Source of the DNA: Yersinia intermedia
GTDB taxonomy: Bacteria; Pseudomonadota; Gammaproteobacteria; Enterobacterales; Enterobacteriaceae
Reading direction: 5' to 3'
Assembly (NCBI RefSeq): GCF_900635455.1
Contig: NZ_LR134116.1
Location: 3,286,001-3,350,000, forward strand
DNA: 64,000 nt
Shown: positions 37,589 to 46,886 of the stretch, piece after piece
Layout of the letters: every line of letters starts with the position of its first letter
Position numbering within the stretch: position 1 is the stretch's first letter
Program-made: the position numbers and the translations under genes
The notes under the pieces: model-generated
What the model saw: the letters and a program-made list of their open reading frames with translations, nothing else
Told to the model about the DNA's origin: nothing
The model's database searches: none

Positions 37589-37753
37589 ATGAACTATACC
37601 GACTCGTCAAAACGATCAACATAACAAATTATCGCTCTTGTTGGCATTGTTGCGACTCTGCTTGATTTTAATCAACCCATCAAAACACAACGTACGATTA
37701 CCCTATCTAATTTAATGAGTGCAGCACTCGCCAGCTTCTTTTTGGCGCAATAA
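37589..37753 (+). pseudogene. Small membrane-protein frame with one in-frame stop
   Basis: MNYTDSSKRST then TAA (codon 12), then in the same frame QIIALVGIVATLLDFNQPIK followed by TQRTITLSNLMSAALASFFL. It ends at a proper stop after 54 codons. AGAGGA precedes the ATG. The composition is that of a small one- or two-TM protein. It could be a nonsense-mutated small gene. The FNR-like box of yjjI lies inside its second half, so chance openness is possible. Confidence 0.35.
37662..37675. promoter_or_regulatory. FNR-type box upstream of yjjI
   Basis: TTGATTTTAATCAA matches the FNR consensus TTGAT-N4-ATCAA exactly. It lies 110 bp before yjjI, an oxygen-sensitive glycyl-radical enzyme for which anaerobic induction is expected. 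Possible -10 elements are TACGAT (37693-37698) and TATCTA (37704-37709). Neither gives the ideal -41.5 spacing exactly. Confidence 0.7.
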
Positions 37754-37785
37754 CGCGCGAATAACGCCCTGATAGGATTTTTATT

Positions 37786-39342
37786 ATGATGAAACGTAAC
37801 TCTGAATTAACCGCGTCGCAGGAGCGTTATTTGGCGATAGCCACAGACACTTTACTGTCGCCAAAACAGAAAGCGAATTTTTTGGCGCTTGAAGCGGAAA
37901 ACAGCATTCCGTATCTCTCTCTCAGCGCCGAAACCGAAAAAGCGCTCAGCGAGCGCGTAATTTGTGATATGTACGAAGGCCATGCGCCGTACAAACCGCG
38001 TTATGTTCTGCCTGATTATGCCCGTTTCTTGCAGCAAGGCTCTGCCTATCTGGAGTTAGCGCCCGCCGAAGATTTCGATGATGCACTCAATCAACTGACA
38101 ATCCTGTATCACCACGTACCATCAGTGACGGGCTTACCGGTCTTCTTGGGGTATCTCGACCGTTTATTGATGCCGTATACCGAAGGTTACAGCGAAGAGC
38201 AGCTTTATCAGAAATTAAAACGTTTTTGGATCATGCTCGACAGAACTTTGCCCGATGCCTTTATGCACGCCAACATTGGGCCTGATGACAATATTATCTG
38301 CCGCCTGATTTTACGCATCGATGCCGAATTGAAACAGGTTGCTCCTAACCTGACCTTTATGTATCACCCTGAGCGCACGCCGGGATCCTTATTTTTACAG
38401 GTAATAGAAAACATCTGCGAATGCAGCAAACCACATATTGCGAATGATATTGTTCATTCAGCGGCATTTGATGATATCGGTTACGGCGTGGTGAGTTGTT
38501 ATAACTCATTGCCGATAGCGGGTGGTGGCAGTACGTTATCGCGCATTAATTTACGCGAAGTGGCACTACGCAGTGAATGCGCGGATGATTTTCTATCACA
38601 CCAGCTACCTAAATACTGTGGGATCCAAATGGAACTCATTGAGCGCAGAACCGAATTTTTGTATGAAGATTCTCAGTTCTTCCAAACCAGTTTTCTCGTG
38701 CAAGAAGGGCTGATCAAACCCGAACGTTTCGCCCCGATGTTTGGTATTTATGGCATGGCCGAAGCGGTGAATATTCTAATGGAAAAAGACGGCATTGAGG
38801 CGAGTTATGAACCGGGATCACCGGCGCTAGCGTTGGCGTATCAGATCAGTGCGCAGTTGGATGACTATGTGATAAGCACGCCCGTGAAATACGGCTTAAA
38901 TCACCGCGCCATGTTACATGCCCAATCGGGCATTAGTTCAGACAAAGATACTACGCCGGGCGTGCGCCTTCCTTATGGCGAAGAGCCGGATCCTGTTTCA
39001 CATATTATGGCGGTGGCACCGCATCACCGTTATTACACCTCCGGGATCAGTGACATTCTTACCGTAGACGAAACTATCAAACAGAATCCGCTGGCGATGC
39101 TGCAATTGTGCAAGGGTGCATTTAGCCAAGGCATGCGCGAATTTACAGCGAACGTCGCGAGTAACGATTTAGTGCGCGTAACGGGATATATGGTGCGTTT
39201 GTCAGATATTCAGAAATTCAAAGAAGCGGGTTCACGGATTAACACCACATGGTTAGGGGATGAAGCCGCCGCAAACTGCAATATTTTGGGTCGTCAGCCA
39301 CGGGTTATCAGTCGTGAACAATCGATGCGCTACGATAAATAA
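37786..39342 (+). CDS. yjjI: YjjI-family glycyl radical enzyme
   Basis: A 518-aa member of the glycyl-radical enzyme family represented by E. coli YjjI (about 516 aa; function undefined). The C-terminal radical loop RVTGYMVRL (464-472, radical-bearing Gly467) is intact. A Cys-containing loop around CYNSLPIAGGGSTLSR is a candidate for the thiyl site. The product is cytosolic and oxygen-labile once activated. AGGA lies 9 nt before the ATG. The activase gene overlaps its 3' end and an FNR-like box lies upstream. Confidence 0.9.
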   Translation: MMKRNSELTASQERYLAIATDTLLSPKQKANFLALEAENSIPYLSLSAETEKALSERVICDMYEGHAPYKPRYVLPDYARFLQQGSAYLELAPAEDFDDALNQLTILYHHVPSVTGLPVFLGYLDRLLMPYTEGYSEEQLYQKLKRFWIMLDRTLPDAFMHANIGPDDNIICRLILRIDAELKQVAPNLTFMYHPERTPGSLFLQVIENICECSKPHIANDIVHSAAFDDIGYGVVSCYNSLPIAGGGSTLSRINLREVALRSECADDFLSHQLPKYCGIQMELIERRTEFLYEDSQFFQTSFLVQEGLIKPERFAPMFGIYGMAEAVNILMEKDGIEASYEPGSPALALAYQISAQLDDYVISTPVKYGLNHRAMLHAQSGISSDKDTTPGVRLPYGEEPDPVSHIMAVAPHHRYYTSGISDILTVDETIKQNPLAMLQLCKGAFSQGMREFTANVASNDLVRVTGYMVRLSDIQKFKEAGSRINTTWLGDEAAANCNILGRQPRVISREQSMRYDK

Positions 39343-40183
39343 AATCCTACCGTTTTCCTGTGTGGACGGCCCCGGCAACCGGTTAGTGCTCTTTTTACAA
39401 GGGTGTAATTTGTGGTGCCAGAATTGCCACAACCCCTATACCATGCGGTTGTGCGATGATTGTGGGGACTGTGTTGTCACCTGTCCCCACGGGGCATTGT
39501 CATTCTCTGATGATGGCAAGGTTGTGTGGGCAAAAGAGTACTGTCAGCAGTGTGATACATGCTTACAAACCTGTACTAAAAACGCCAGCCCGATGACACT
39601 GCATTACAGCGTTGATACTGTGCTGGCGATAATCCGCCATTATGTGGCTTTTTTAAACGGTATCACGATCAGCGGTGGTGAAGCGACGCTGCAATTACCG
39701 TTTATTAGCGCGCTTTTTTCTGCAATAAAACAGTCTACAGACCTATGCCATTTAACCTGTTTCATCGACAGCAATGGCTATCTCTCTGAAACCGGTTGGC
39801 ACAAAGTTTTGCCTTATGCAGATGGCATGATGATTGATTTAAAAGCGTGGCGTCCGCAACGTGCACTCATCTTAACGGGTCGCGATAACCAACGGGTTAT
39901 CGACAGCATCCGGTTATTAGCAACCGCGAATAAACTGTACGAAGTGCGGCTATTGTATATTCCAGAACACACGGACTATCTGGCGCATATTGATGAATTA
40001 TCAGCATTTTTAATCACGCTCCCCGACACGGTGAGAATTAAGATTAATGCCTTTCAAACCCACGGTGTGACAGGGGATGCCTCACACTGGCCGACAGCTG
40101 AAAAAATAGATGTCGAGCACTTTGCTCAATTACTGCGAGAACGGGGCGTGAACAACCTACATTTGCCGAGTGTTTATCTTTGA
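39314..40183 (+). CDS. yjjW: YjjW glycyl-radical-enzyme activating radical-SAM protein
   Basis: A 289-aa radical-SAM activase. The SAM-cluster motif CNLWCQNC (CX3CX2C) follows ILPFSCVDGPGNRLVLFLQG. Two extra 4Fe-4S ferredoxin motifs (CDDCGDCVVTCPHGA and CQQCDTCLQTCTKNA) are inserted as in other GRE activases. I chose the GTG at 39314 (NNRCATINKILPF) by comparison with E. coli YjjW; the frame is open back to 39260. It overlaps yjjI by 29 nt, so the pair is translationally linked. It installs the glycyl radical on YjjI. Confidence 0.9.
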   Translation: MNNRCATINKILPFSCVDGPGNRLVLFLQGCNLWCQNCHNPYTMRLCDDCGDCVVTCPHGALSFSDDGKVVWAKEYCQQCDTCLQTCTKNASPMTLHYSVDTVLAIIRHYVAFLNGITISGGEATLQLPFISALFSAIKQSTDLCHLTCFIDSNGYLSETGWHKVLPYADGMMIDLKAWRPQRALILTGRDNQRVIDSIRLLATANKLYEVRLLYIPEHTDYLAHIDELSAFLITLPDTVRIKINAFQTHGVTGDASHWPTAEKIDVEHFAQLLRERGVNNLHLPSVYL

Positions 40184-40809
40184 TGTGATTTGGTGTTGGC
40201 TTTCAGTACCAGAATGCCTTAATTTTCTTTTTTGCGGATTTCGGTAACGGGCGTACCACTAATAGCCAAGGCGATCAGGGCGATATTGCATAACACAAAG
40301 AGCATCACCGCCGATCAGTTTGTGACGTAAGCCCCGCCGATACGGAGTGTGCATAAAGTGTTTCCTATTATTTATTTGGCTGGAGCATATTATGCTGTCG
40401 TCATCCTGCCAGCAGGTTAGTGGGGCTATCACCAAAAAGTGTCCCGCATGTTGTTCAGGATATTTCCAGTACCAGTGTATGGTTCTGCGGTCCTTCGGGA
40501 TTTGCTAAAGCGTTACGTAGTGAGTTCACTGCAATGGGATTAAATGATAATGATTTTCATGTAGAACGCTTTGAAATGCGTTGAAATTCCCACATGAAAG
40601 GTATCTTCGCCAGTAGTTCCGGGAACGCATACTTCTCTCAGGCGAGATCATTAAACGCACGTCGAGTAATATACTGTTTTTATGTTGGTATCTGGCTCAC
40701 GCCCTAAGTCTTCACTTTAGTGCCACCCTTACCGTATGCTTACTGTAAGCCAAGAAATTGCGTGACGACCCACACTCCGAACTGGAGTAAGATTAGGAAC
40801 TTCACTTAC
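40184..40809. other. Degraded intergenic region with transporter and reductase scraps
   Basis: No intact gene in 626 bp. On the minus strand at about 40219-40312 a short frame reads MLFVLCNIALIALAISGTPV then TEIRKKEN and stop, resembling the C-terminal end of an MFS-type carrier. A reductase C-terminus lies at 40453-40584 (listed separately). The remainder looks like decayed coding DNA. Confidence 0.4.
40453..40584 (+). pseudogene. Ferric/flavin reductase-like C-terminal fragment
   Basis: The frame VVQDISSTSVWFCGPSGFAK continues into ALRSEFTAMGLNDNDFHVER and FEMR before a stop. The CGP motif and the terminal F-E-M-R are the NAD-binding end of ferredoxin-reductase-like (FAD/NAD(P)H) domains, as in ferric reductase-type proteins. 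No upstream domain is present. A relic. Confidence 0.6.
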
Positions 40810-43098
40810 TCATTCAAGATTTTGATAAATTTCCTCCTCCTGAGCAAAGTGCAAGCGCAAAATGGCATCCAAACCGTATAAAACGCGCTGCAATTCAGTT
40901 ATTGTCTCCGCTTTCGGGCTCCTATCCGGCGGTATTGCCTTGATGATACGCTTTAGTCGTCGGCCCAACTCAAAGATTTCTCTGTGAGTACGACTCATAG
41001 CCGCCATAGGATCGTCTCCCCCCAAGAGCTCGGCAAGAACCGGATACACATCGGTGTCATCGGATCGTTCATGAGGAAATAACTTTTCTTGTAACATTAC
41101 ATCCAATTCCACCGCAGCTTGTCTGACTTGGGCTGGTGCTATCATACTCAGTTCTGTTGTGAAATAAGTCAGGTACTCTAGCACTGGAGCGAGAGCCAAG
41201 TGATCATCCCGTAGAGTCTGTAATTGGGTTGCAGATAAAGTGTGACGGCTGACGCGCAGTGGCGCAATATTAAGCGCGCGTAACGCGTTCAAAATAACTG
41301 CAACGTCAATCACTTCCTGTAGCAATGCGCCGTAGAGCGGCGGAAGATAGCCGAATGCTGCAATCAGCATCGCGACTGCAGACATCCCCATTCCGGCAAT
41401 AACACTTTGTAATGCGATTAAACGTGTCAGACGTGCCGTATGGAGCGCTTCAGCAAGGCGGTCAAGCCGATCCACCAAAAGCACGACATCTGCAGCCTCG
41501 GACGATGCCGCCGCTCCGCGAACCCCCATGGAGACACCCACATCGGCTGCAGCCAGAGCTGGTGCATCATTCACGCCATCACCAACCATCATAGTGATCC
41601 CCAAGGAACGGCCCGACTCGATTGCGACTTGTTTTCCCGCAGGGGTCTGCTCAGCTTGTACCTCGTCGACACCCACTGCTGCACCAATAGTGTCGGCGAT
41701 TTGCTGATTATCGCCAGTGAGCATTACTATGCGCTTGATTCCAGCCCTACGCAGCAAACGCAAAGCGCGTGGAGTTTCAACCCGGATCTGGTCCGCCAGA
41801 TGCAGAGCTCCGGCGATTTCTCCATCCAGTGCCACAAATACCGCTGCACCGCCGTCTTCGGCGACCTCCTGCAGAAACGCATACGCCCATTCGGGGGATG
41901 ATGCACGCGCAGAGACGAACTCGTAAGAGCCGATTGCAACCTGTTTCCCATCGAGTATACCGCTGAGGCCAGATCCCCCTTGCTCCTGAACTGCTGTAGG
42001 GAGCGACAAGGACAGGCCACGTTCGCGCGCGGCGTCGACTACTGCGCTAGCAATCACGTGCCCGGACATCTGATCCATCGATGCCGCGACAACCAGCACG
42101 CTATTAGGGTTGACACTGCTACTGGTTTTGATCGAAACCAGACGCGCCCGTCCGCCAGTTAATGTTCCTGTCTTGTCAAAAAATAATATTCTGGCCTGTG
42201 CGAGTTGCTCCAAAGCACCACCGCCCTTGATCAGAACACCACGCTTCGCACATATCGACATACCCGACACAATGGCGATCGGGACAGAGAGGATGAGAGG
42301 ACAAGGTGTTGCTACCACGAGCACCGCCAACGCACGCACCGGATCATCGCTCAAAAACCAGGCGGCTCCAGCCACTGCCAGCGACAGGGGGACAAACCAC
42401 AACGCATAGCGGTCTGCCAAGCGGGATGCGGGTGCCTTGGAGCTTTGAGCTGCAGAAACAAGTCGGATAATACCGGCGAAGGTACTTTCGTCCGCTTTGG
42501 CCGTCGCAAGCATTTCAAAAGGAGCTCCGGCATTTAATACGCCACTGCGCAGAGCATCACCCTCTCGGCGTTCAACCGGTGTAGACTCACCACTCAGCAT
42601 GGATTCATCCAAAACAGCTAGTGCAGAGGATAAACGGCCATCAACGGGAACGGTATCTCCACTGCGCACCAGAAGTCGGTCGCCCTGAATCACTTGTTCC
42701 AGCAGGATCTGAACAAACCCGCCATTCTCAAACCGGTTGGCTGTTCTGGGAGCCTTTGCCAGCAAAGCTGACATTTCTCGCCCGGCACGACGCTGCGCAA
42801 AACTCTCCAGGGCTCTGCCACTGGCTAACATGACTGCAATCACCGCTCCCGTAAGGTATTCGTCAAGAGCAATGGCACCGCTGATGGAAATTAAAGCCAG
42901 CATGTCGACACCTGCCTCACGCCTGACAAGTGCTCGCAATGTGTCATAGAGTAACAGAGCCAACGCCGGAGCAGAGCCACCGATCCAAACCCAATGAGCT
43001 ATTTCCCGATTGCCCCCCCAGAATAAACCAAGGCCACAAAGAAGTGCGGCCCCGGATACAGCAAATACAAACAAGTTAGCGGACCAAAATTGTTTCAT
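40810..43098 (-). CDS. P1B-5-type heavy-metal ATPase with C-terminal hemerythrin domain
   Basis: A 762-aa metal exporter. There is no N-terminal HMA domain. The TM metal motif is TPCP (264-267), the phosphorylation motif DKTGT starts at D308, and TGES-like SGESTP and the hinge VGDGVNDAPAL are present. After the last TM pair (~620), residues ~640-762 form a hemerythrin-like HHE bundle (DDHLALAPVLEYL, KLFPHERSDD, SRTHREIF, LHFAQEEEIY). A TPC motif with a C-terminal hemerythrin domain is the hallmark of P1B-5 ATPases, linked to Ni/Fe export in rhizobial Nia. No metal regulator is adjacent. Base composition differs from the neighbouring prophage DNA. Confidence 0.88.
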   Translation of the reverse strand: MKQFWSANLFVFAVSGAALLCGLGLFWGGNREIAHWVWIGGSAPALALLLYDTLRALVRREAGVDMLALISISGAIALDEYLTGAVIAVMLASGRALESFAQRRAGREMSALLAKAPRTANRFENGGFVQILLEQVIQGDRLLVRSGDTVPVDGRLSSALAVLDESMLSGESTPVERREGDALRSGVLNAGAPFEMLATAKADESTFAGIIRLVSAAQSSKAPASRLADRYALWFVPLSLAVAGAAWFLSDDPVRALAVLVVATPCPLILSVPIAIVSGMSICAKRGVLIKGGGALEQLAQARILFFDKTGTLTGGRARLVSIKTSSSVNPNSVLVVAASMDQMSGHVIASAVVDAARERGLSLSLPTAVQEQGGSGLSGILDGKQVAIGSYEFVSARASSPEWAYAFLQEVAEDGGAAVFVALDGEIAGALHLADQIRVETPRALRLLRRAGIKRIVMLTGDNQQIADTIGAAVGVDEVQAEQTPAGKQVAIESGRSLGITMMVGDGVNDAPALAAADVGVSMGVRGAAASSEAADVVLLVDRLDRLAEALHTARLTRLIALQSVIAGMGMSAVAMLIAAFGYLPPLYGALLQEVIDVAVILNALRALNIAPLRVSRHTLSATQLQTLRDDHLALAPVLEYLTYFTTELSMIAPAQVRQAAVELDVMLQEKLFPHERSDDTDVYPVLAELLGGDDPMAAMSRTHREIFELGRRLKRIIKAIPPDRSPKAETITELQRVLYGLDAILRLHFAQEEEIYQNLE

Positions 43099-43442
43099 GA
43101 TGCAAAACCCCTGTTATTCAGGTCTATAAGGGAAAGCTCAGGCTACTCTGACCCTGCCCCAAGATTAGATACAACACTCAGTTAGTAATGTCGGAAGTTC
43201 CTAGATCTGCTTTTAAAACCAACTAGATACCGCGCCAGCCGTCGATCACGCGTCCCAACTTGCTCAAACTTGGTTAAACATGATTACATGTCAATCATAC
43301 TCAACGTTCCATTTCTGCCCCATTACGCCCCCCATAGGCATCCTTGCCAAACTCTCCAAATCACTCCGGTGCTGCCAGCCAATCAATGTCAGGAACGATC
43401 ACCTCATATCGGATACAATGTGATCAATAACTGGTTATGGTG
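43099..43442. other. Region between metal ATPase and prophage remnant 1
   Basis: Holds the ATPase promoter side (43100-43198) and the ~148-bp att-proximal repeat (43199-43346). No gene seen. Confidence 0.5.
43199..43346 (+). repeat. Att-proximal direct repeat, copy 1
   Basis: TCCTAGATCTGCTTTTAAAA through ACTAGATACCGCGCCAGCCG to TAGGCATCCTT. It is closely matched, with scattered substitutions and short indels, by 46883-47033 in the same orientation. Copy 1 precedes the O-acyltransferase/tailspike remnant. Copy 2 precedes the gtrABC/tailspike remnant. It behaves like sequence next to a phage attachment site. Confidence 0.85.
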
Positions 43443-44576
43443 CTAGTTCTTACTTACTTGATGTGATAAAGCTTCTGATTTAGCCCTACCTCGATAACGA
43501 TATTTAATCCATGCATTTCGAATGAATGCATTTATTGGTTTTTCGTAACATTTAAATATAATTATTGATGAAAAAAGTGAAATACAGAATGCTACTATTA
43601 TATAGAAAAATAATTCTCTTACATTATTAGCTGATGGATTCATAACCTCAGTTAGTTTTGCAATAACCATCCAGTGAAGCATGTAAAATGAAAATGAAGC
43701 CTCTCCGAGAAGAATCAATAGCTTGTTAGATAGCAAATTTGACAACACCCCTGAATTGAAAGAAAACGCCATTACTAAAAATGCCATGCATGGTATAAAT
43801 AAGAAATCATAACGAATATTCATATCACTGATGTAATTAGTTGAAATGTACATAGTTAGCGCAACAAATAGCAATGAAGAAATTTCCATTACTGTTCCTA
43901 ATTTTTTGCCAGGTAAAAATTCACTATGTAAGAAAAGTCTGCACAAAAGAATACCAATAATAAAGTCGCATATCCTGAATAATGGATTCACATAAAATAG
44001 CCAATGCCCAGAAACAATCTCAGGAGGGTTGAAAATATAATAAACATTAAAAGCTTGGATAACCAAAAGTAAAATAAACAATCGACTTGTGCTAAAACCT
44101 ACAAGGAAACAGAATGCCATATAAAAGAACACCTCACATGATATGCTCCATGACACCGGATTAAATGAAAAATAATATGCTGTATCAGGTATAAATGAAT
44201 TAACCAAGAAAATATTTGATACAAGTGATAACTTATTAACAGCGTCAAAGTTAACAAAGTAACCAAATAGACTAAGAACTAGAAATAGCGCTAACAAATG
44301 AACAGGAAATAGCCTACAGACTCTGAATACAATAAAGTCCTTATAGTCGAACCTGCCACTTTCAATATGCCGCTTAAAACTATAGTTTATTATAAATCCA
44401 GATAGAATATAAAAGAAAGTAACACCAGTGTAACCGTTAAAAAAATATCTTGCCGCAAATTGCACTTCTGGTATGTTTGATGTCCCAAGCAAGCCAAGGT
44501 GGTGTAGAAAAACGCCTAACGCAGCAAAAAACCTAAGCGACGTAAGACTTTCAATTATAAATGATTTCTTTGACAT
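43443..44576 (-). CDS. Acyltransferase-3 (OafA/Oac-like) O-antigen acyltransferase
   Basis: A 377-aa, ~10-TM acyltransferase-3 protein. The N-terminal signature SLTSLRFFAALGVFLHHLGL carries the active His, and the R-x(n)-R region RVCRLFPVHLLALFLV is present. Membership fits phage-encoded O-antigen acetylases such as Sf6 Oac. I start it at MSKKSFIIES (44576); the frame is open to 44636. It is directly downstream of a broken tailspike gene on the same strand, the Sf6-like neighbourhood, which points to serotype conversion. It appears intact while surrounding phage genes are broken. Confidence 0.85.
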   Translation of the reverse strand: MSKKSFIIESLTSLRFFAALGVFLHHLGLLGTSNIPEVQFAARYFFNGYTGVTFFYILSGFIINYSFKRHIESGRFDYKDFIVFRVCRLFPVHLLALFLVLSLFGYFVNFDAVNKLSLVSNIFLVNSFIPDTAYYFSFNPVSWSISCEVFFYMAFCFLVGFSTSRLFILLLVIQAFNVYYIFNPPEIVSGHWLFYVNPLFRICDFIIGILLCRLFLHSEFLPGKKLGTVMEISSLLFVALTMYISTNYISDMNIRYDFLFIPCMAFLVMAFSFNSGVLSNLLSNKLLILLGEASFSFYMLHWMVIAKLTEVMNPSANNVRELFFYIIVAFCISLFSSIIIFKCYEKPINAFIRNAWIKYRYRGRAKSEALSHQVSKN

Positions 44577-44656
44577 TAATCCGTCTCGGTGTTTGACATT
44601 TCCGTGAAGGTTAATTTTATTCATCGGCAATGTCAAACCACTTAACTTACGTTTGT

Positions 44657-46047
44657 TTAAAGCTCTTGTACGTCAGCAAGGTTAGTAATTGTCCATGTTG
44701 ACTTTTGAGAGCCATTAACTCCTATCATTCTAACTTTTAATCCATTACCACTAGCTGACGGAGAAGCTAGGTTAGAAAGGTTTTGTTTCGCCCAGTCACC
44801 GCCAATAAATACTACGCTCATTTCAACAACCCCATTATCTATACTTATCATGGGAGTTAAAACTACTGAATTCTGCTGATCAATTGTTTGGAATGTATTA
44901 ACGACTAGAGAAGGCCTGAATGATGGGTCACCTTGAATAGTAGCTCTAAGCTGCCCACCTTTATTAAACTCCGTTGCACATGTATTTATTACTATTGAGT
45001 ATGGGTTTGTAAAACTAAATGCCCAACAGGTAGTTTCTCCCTGCATTGGAGTGCAGTTTTCAGCTGTGCAATTTGTCATTGTGGTATATTGCATTCCTGA
45101 TAGTTGAAAAACAATCTGATAACCACTGACTTGAACTAACCTCATATCCATTGAAGTTCCTATCACCCTAACCAGCCCCGCCCTATAATCCTCAAAAAGA
45201 ACGCCACAATATCCTTTTCCTACATATCGCGGGAAGCCAAGCATTTCCATTACACCAGAAAATAGAACATATGACATGCATCCTATATAGGCACAGTCAA
45301 AAGCACATTGACGAACGACAGGAGCTGCGGCCTTACCAAAAAAAAGACCATAATGTGGACGTATTGAATCAACGTTATCTGCGGTAAGACTGTACCTCCT
45401 GAACATACACCCAGTTAAAGTTACGTGCGCTGTGAAACTATCCATACTTGAATCTCTAAGATCCCAATTATTTGGAACAAACCCAGCCAGAGCATCTACA
45501 GGAAGTACAGTTTTCCATTCTTCTTGTAGTTAAAAACATTATTAGTTGTTTTGTAAAATACTGTACTTTCCGCCTTTCCATGACCCCTTATACCCATGTT
45601 GTTATATAATGGCACCATCTCACTATTGTGAATATCTCCCGCAGGAGCTTCAATAATTATTCGAGTTGCACGCGCACAGTCAGTAGCTCTTGTAATAGCT
45701 TCTGCGTTGTCAGTTATTCCATCAGCCTTACCCCCCAGAACTGCATGTCATAAGCCGTGAAAATTAATGCGCTTCCAGGCTAACTATCCTGTTGCTGGCT
45801 TAATGACAATGCCGCCATCATCTGGTAGCGCAGAGGTATTATCAAAAGACTCAAAGAACCCACCTGCGGTATGTTTCTGTATTACTGTAGTGCTATAAGA
45901 TGAAGCGACAAACACAATCTGCCCCGCTGCTGACGGAATCTGTGCTCGTAACTTGGCAAGGTTTAGAAAACGCCCCAGTTCATTGAAGCCTGTTTTAGCC
46001 ACAAGCCTATCCTGCGTTCCTTTGAGGCTATCAAGTGCTACAGACAT
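44657..46047 (-). pseudogene. Phage tailspike gene (remnant 1), broken by stops and a frameshift
   Basis: One tailspike is readable in pieces. The 5' part (VALDSLKGTQDRLVAKTGFN ... GGIVIKPATG) stops at TAG (complement 45784-45786). The same frame resumes (LAWKRINFHGL), meets TGA (45748-45750), then continues with the beta-helix signature VLGGKADGITDNAEAITRAT. Near 45490-45530 the frame shifts, and the rest (VDALAGFVPNNWDLRDSSMD to NLADVQEL) is open to 44657. The last ~130 residues resemble the tailspike fragment at 49916-50300. The first codons are fused to a terminase fragment. Confidence 0.8.
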
Positions 46048-46331
46048 GCTACTGCCTCAAACGACCCAGTGACTATCTCACGTGCCTTATCGGGATACTT
46101 GGCGCATATCTTGCCGAACTCAGAAACATGCAGATAACGCAGTGTGCCGCCACGGAATGAAGTGCTGATGTAGAGCGAGCCGCCTTTGTTAAATACCAAC
46201 TCACCCGCTGAATCATTACTTGCCGGATTGGTTGCTTTGATTTCATCGGGCAACTTGTCGTAGGCGTATTTCACCTTTTCGCGAAACAGCCTCCTGGCGT
46301 CATTCAGTGTATGGGCTACGATGGCTGACAA
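46038..46331 (-). pseudogene. Phage terminase large-subunit internal fragment
   Basis: 97 codons including [20 protein letters not shown] and the conserved LRYLHVSEFGKICAKYPDKA, then REIVTGSFEAVA, typical of the ATPase part of large terminases. It lacks both ends. Its 3' end runs without a gap into the tailspike start (junction near 46035-46047), and its 5' end abuts the opposed integrase fragment. It is a deletion product of a larger prophage. Confidence 0.75.
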
Positions 46332-46807
46332 AAGATGAGGCTGTAACCTTAATCAATTGTATGCCAGAGAACGCTAAAACGGGCAAGGCAATTGGCGTAG
46401 CTCTGAACGATATGTCATGCAAGGTATTACGTGAACAGATAGGCCGACACTCAAGATATGTGTTTGTCCACACCTCGGCATGGCACCGGTCGGATGGAAC
46501 AAAAACCGATGAGGTTAGGAAAATGCGTGTCGATGATAATACAGCATGGAGAACTGGATTAAAGCGCTCAGGAATCACTGATTTCCGTTTTTACGATTTG
46601 CGGCACACTTGGGCAAGTTGGTTAGTTCAAGCTGGGGTCCCACTATCAGCACTTCAGGAAATGGGAGGATGGGAAAGCATCGAAATGGTCCGTCGATATG
46701 CTCACTTGTCGCCAAACCACCTAACTGAGCATGCGCGTAAAATTGACGAAGTAATGGGGATTAATGTCACTAATCTGGCACTTTTAAAAAAGGTTGCTGA
46801 TAATTAG
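46307..46807 (+). pseudogene. Prophage tyrosine integrase, catalytic end (internally deleted)
   Basis: 166 codons. [20 protein letters not shown] jumps directly to [10 protein letters not shown], so the segment between (with the first catalytic Arg) is missing. Then follow the HxxR box [20 protein letters not shown] and the Tyr box [18 protein letters not shown]. The N-terminal arm-binding and core-binding domains are absent. Its last 28 codons are duplicated at 50303-50393. Confidence 0.8.
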
Positions 46808-46812
46808 GGGGT
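46722..46812 (+). repeat. Integrase 3'-end direct repeat, copy 1
   Basis: 91 bp from TAACTGAGCATGCGCGTAAA to AGGGGGT, identical to 50303-50393 except for one visible difference (GAAGTAAT versus GAGGTAAT). The 3.58-kb interval between copies holds the att-like site, gtrABC and the second tailspike fragment. Confidence 0.9.
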
Positions 46813-46846
46813 GAATAGATGGTAACTAATTAATTTTTATGGAAAC

Positions 46847-46886
46847 AACAGGATTCAAACCTGTGACCTATGGCTTAGAAACTCCT
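46847..46886 (-). other. tRNA-Arg-like 3' segment: probable phage attachment site
   Basis: On the minus strand this reads TTTCTAAGCCATAGG (anticodon-loop-like, TCT), then TCACAGGTTTGAATCCTGT (a 5-bp T-stem and T-loop) and TGTTTCC as an acceptor-strand half. It is the 3' half of a tRNA, with no 5' half or CCA. It lies 40 bp after the integrase stop and just before the att-proximal repeat. Tyrosine integrases of P22-like phages recombine in exactly such tRNA 3' segments. Not a functional tRNA gene. Confidence 0.6.

Noticed and set aside
46300..46578. Minus-strand frame opposite the integrase fragment
   Set aside because: The plus strand shows the integrase catalytic boxes. The antisense frame has no features.
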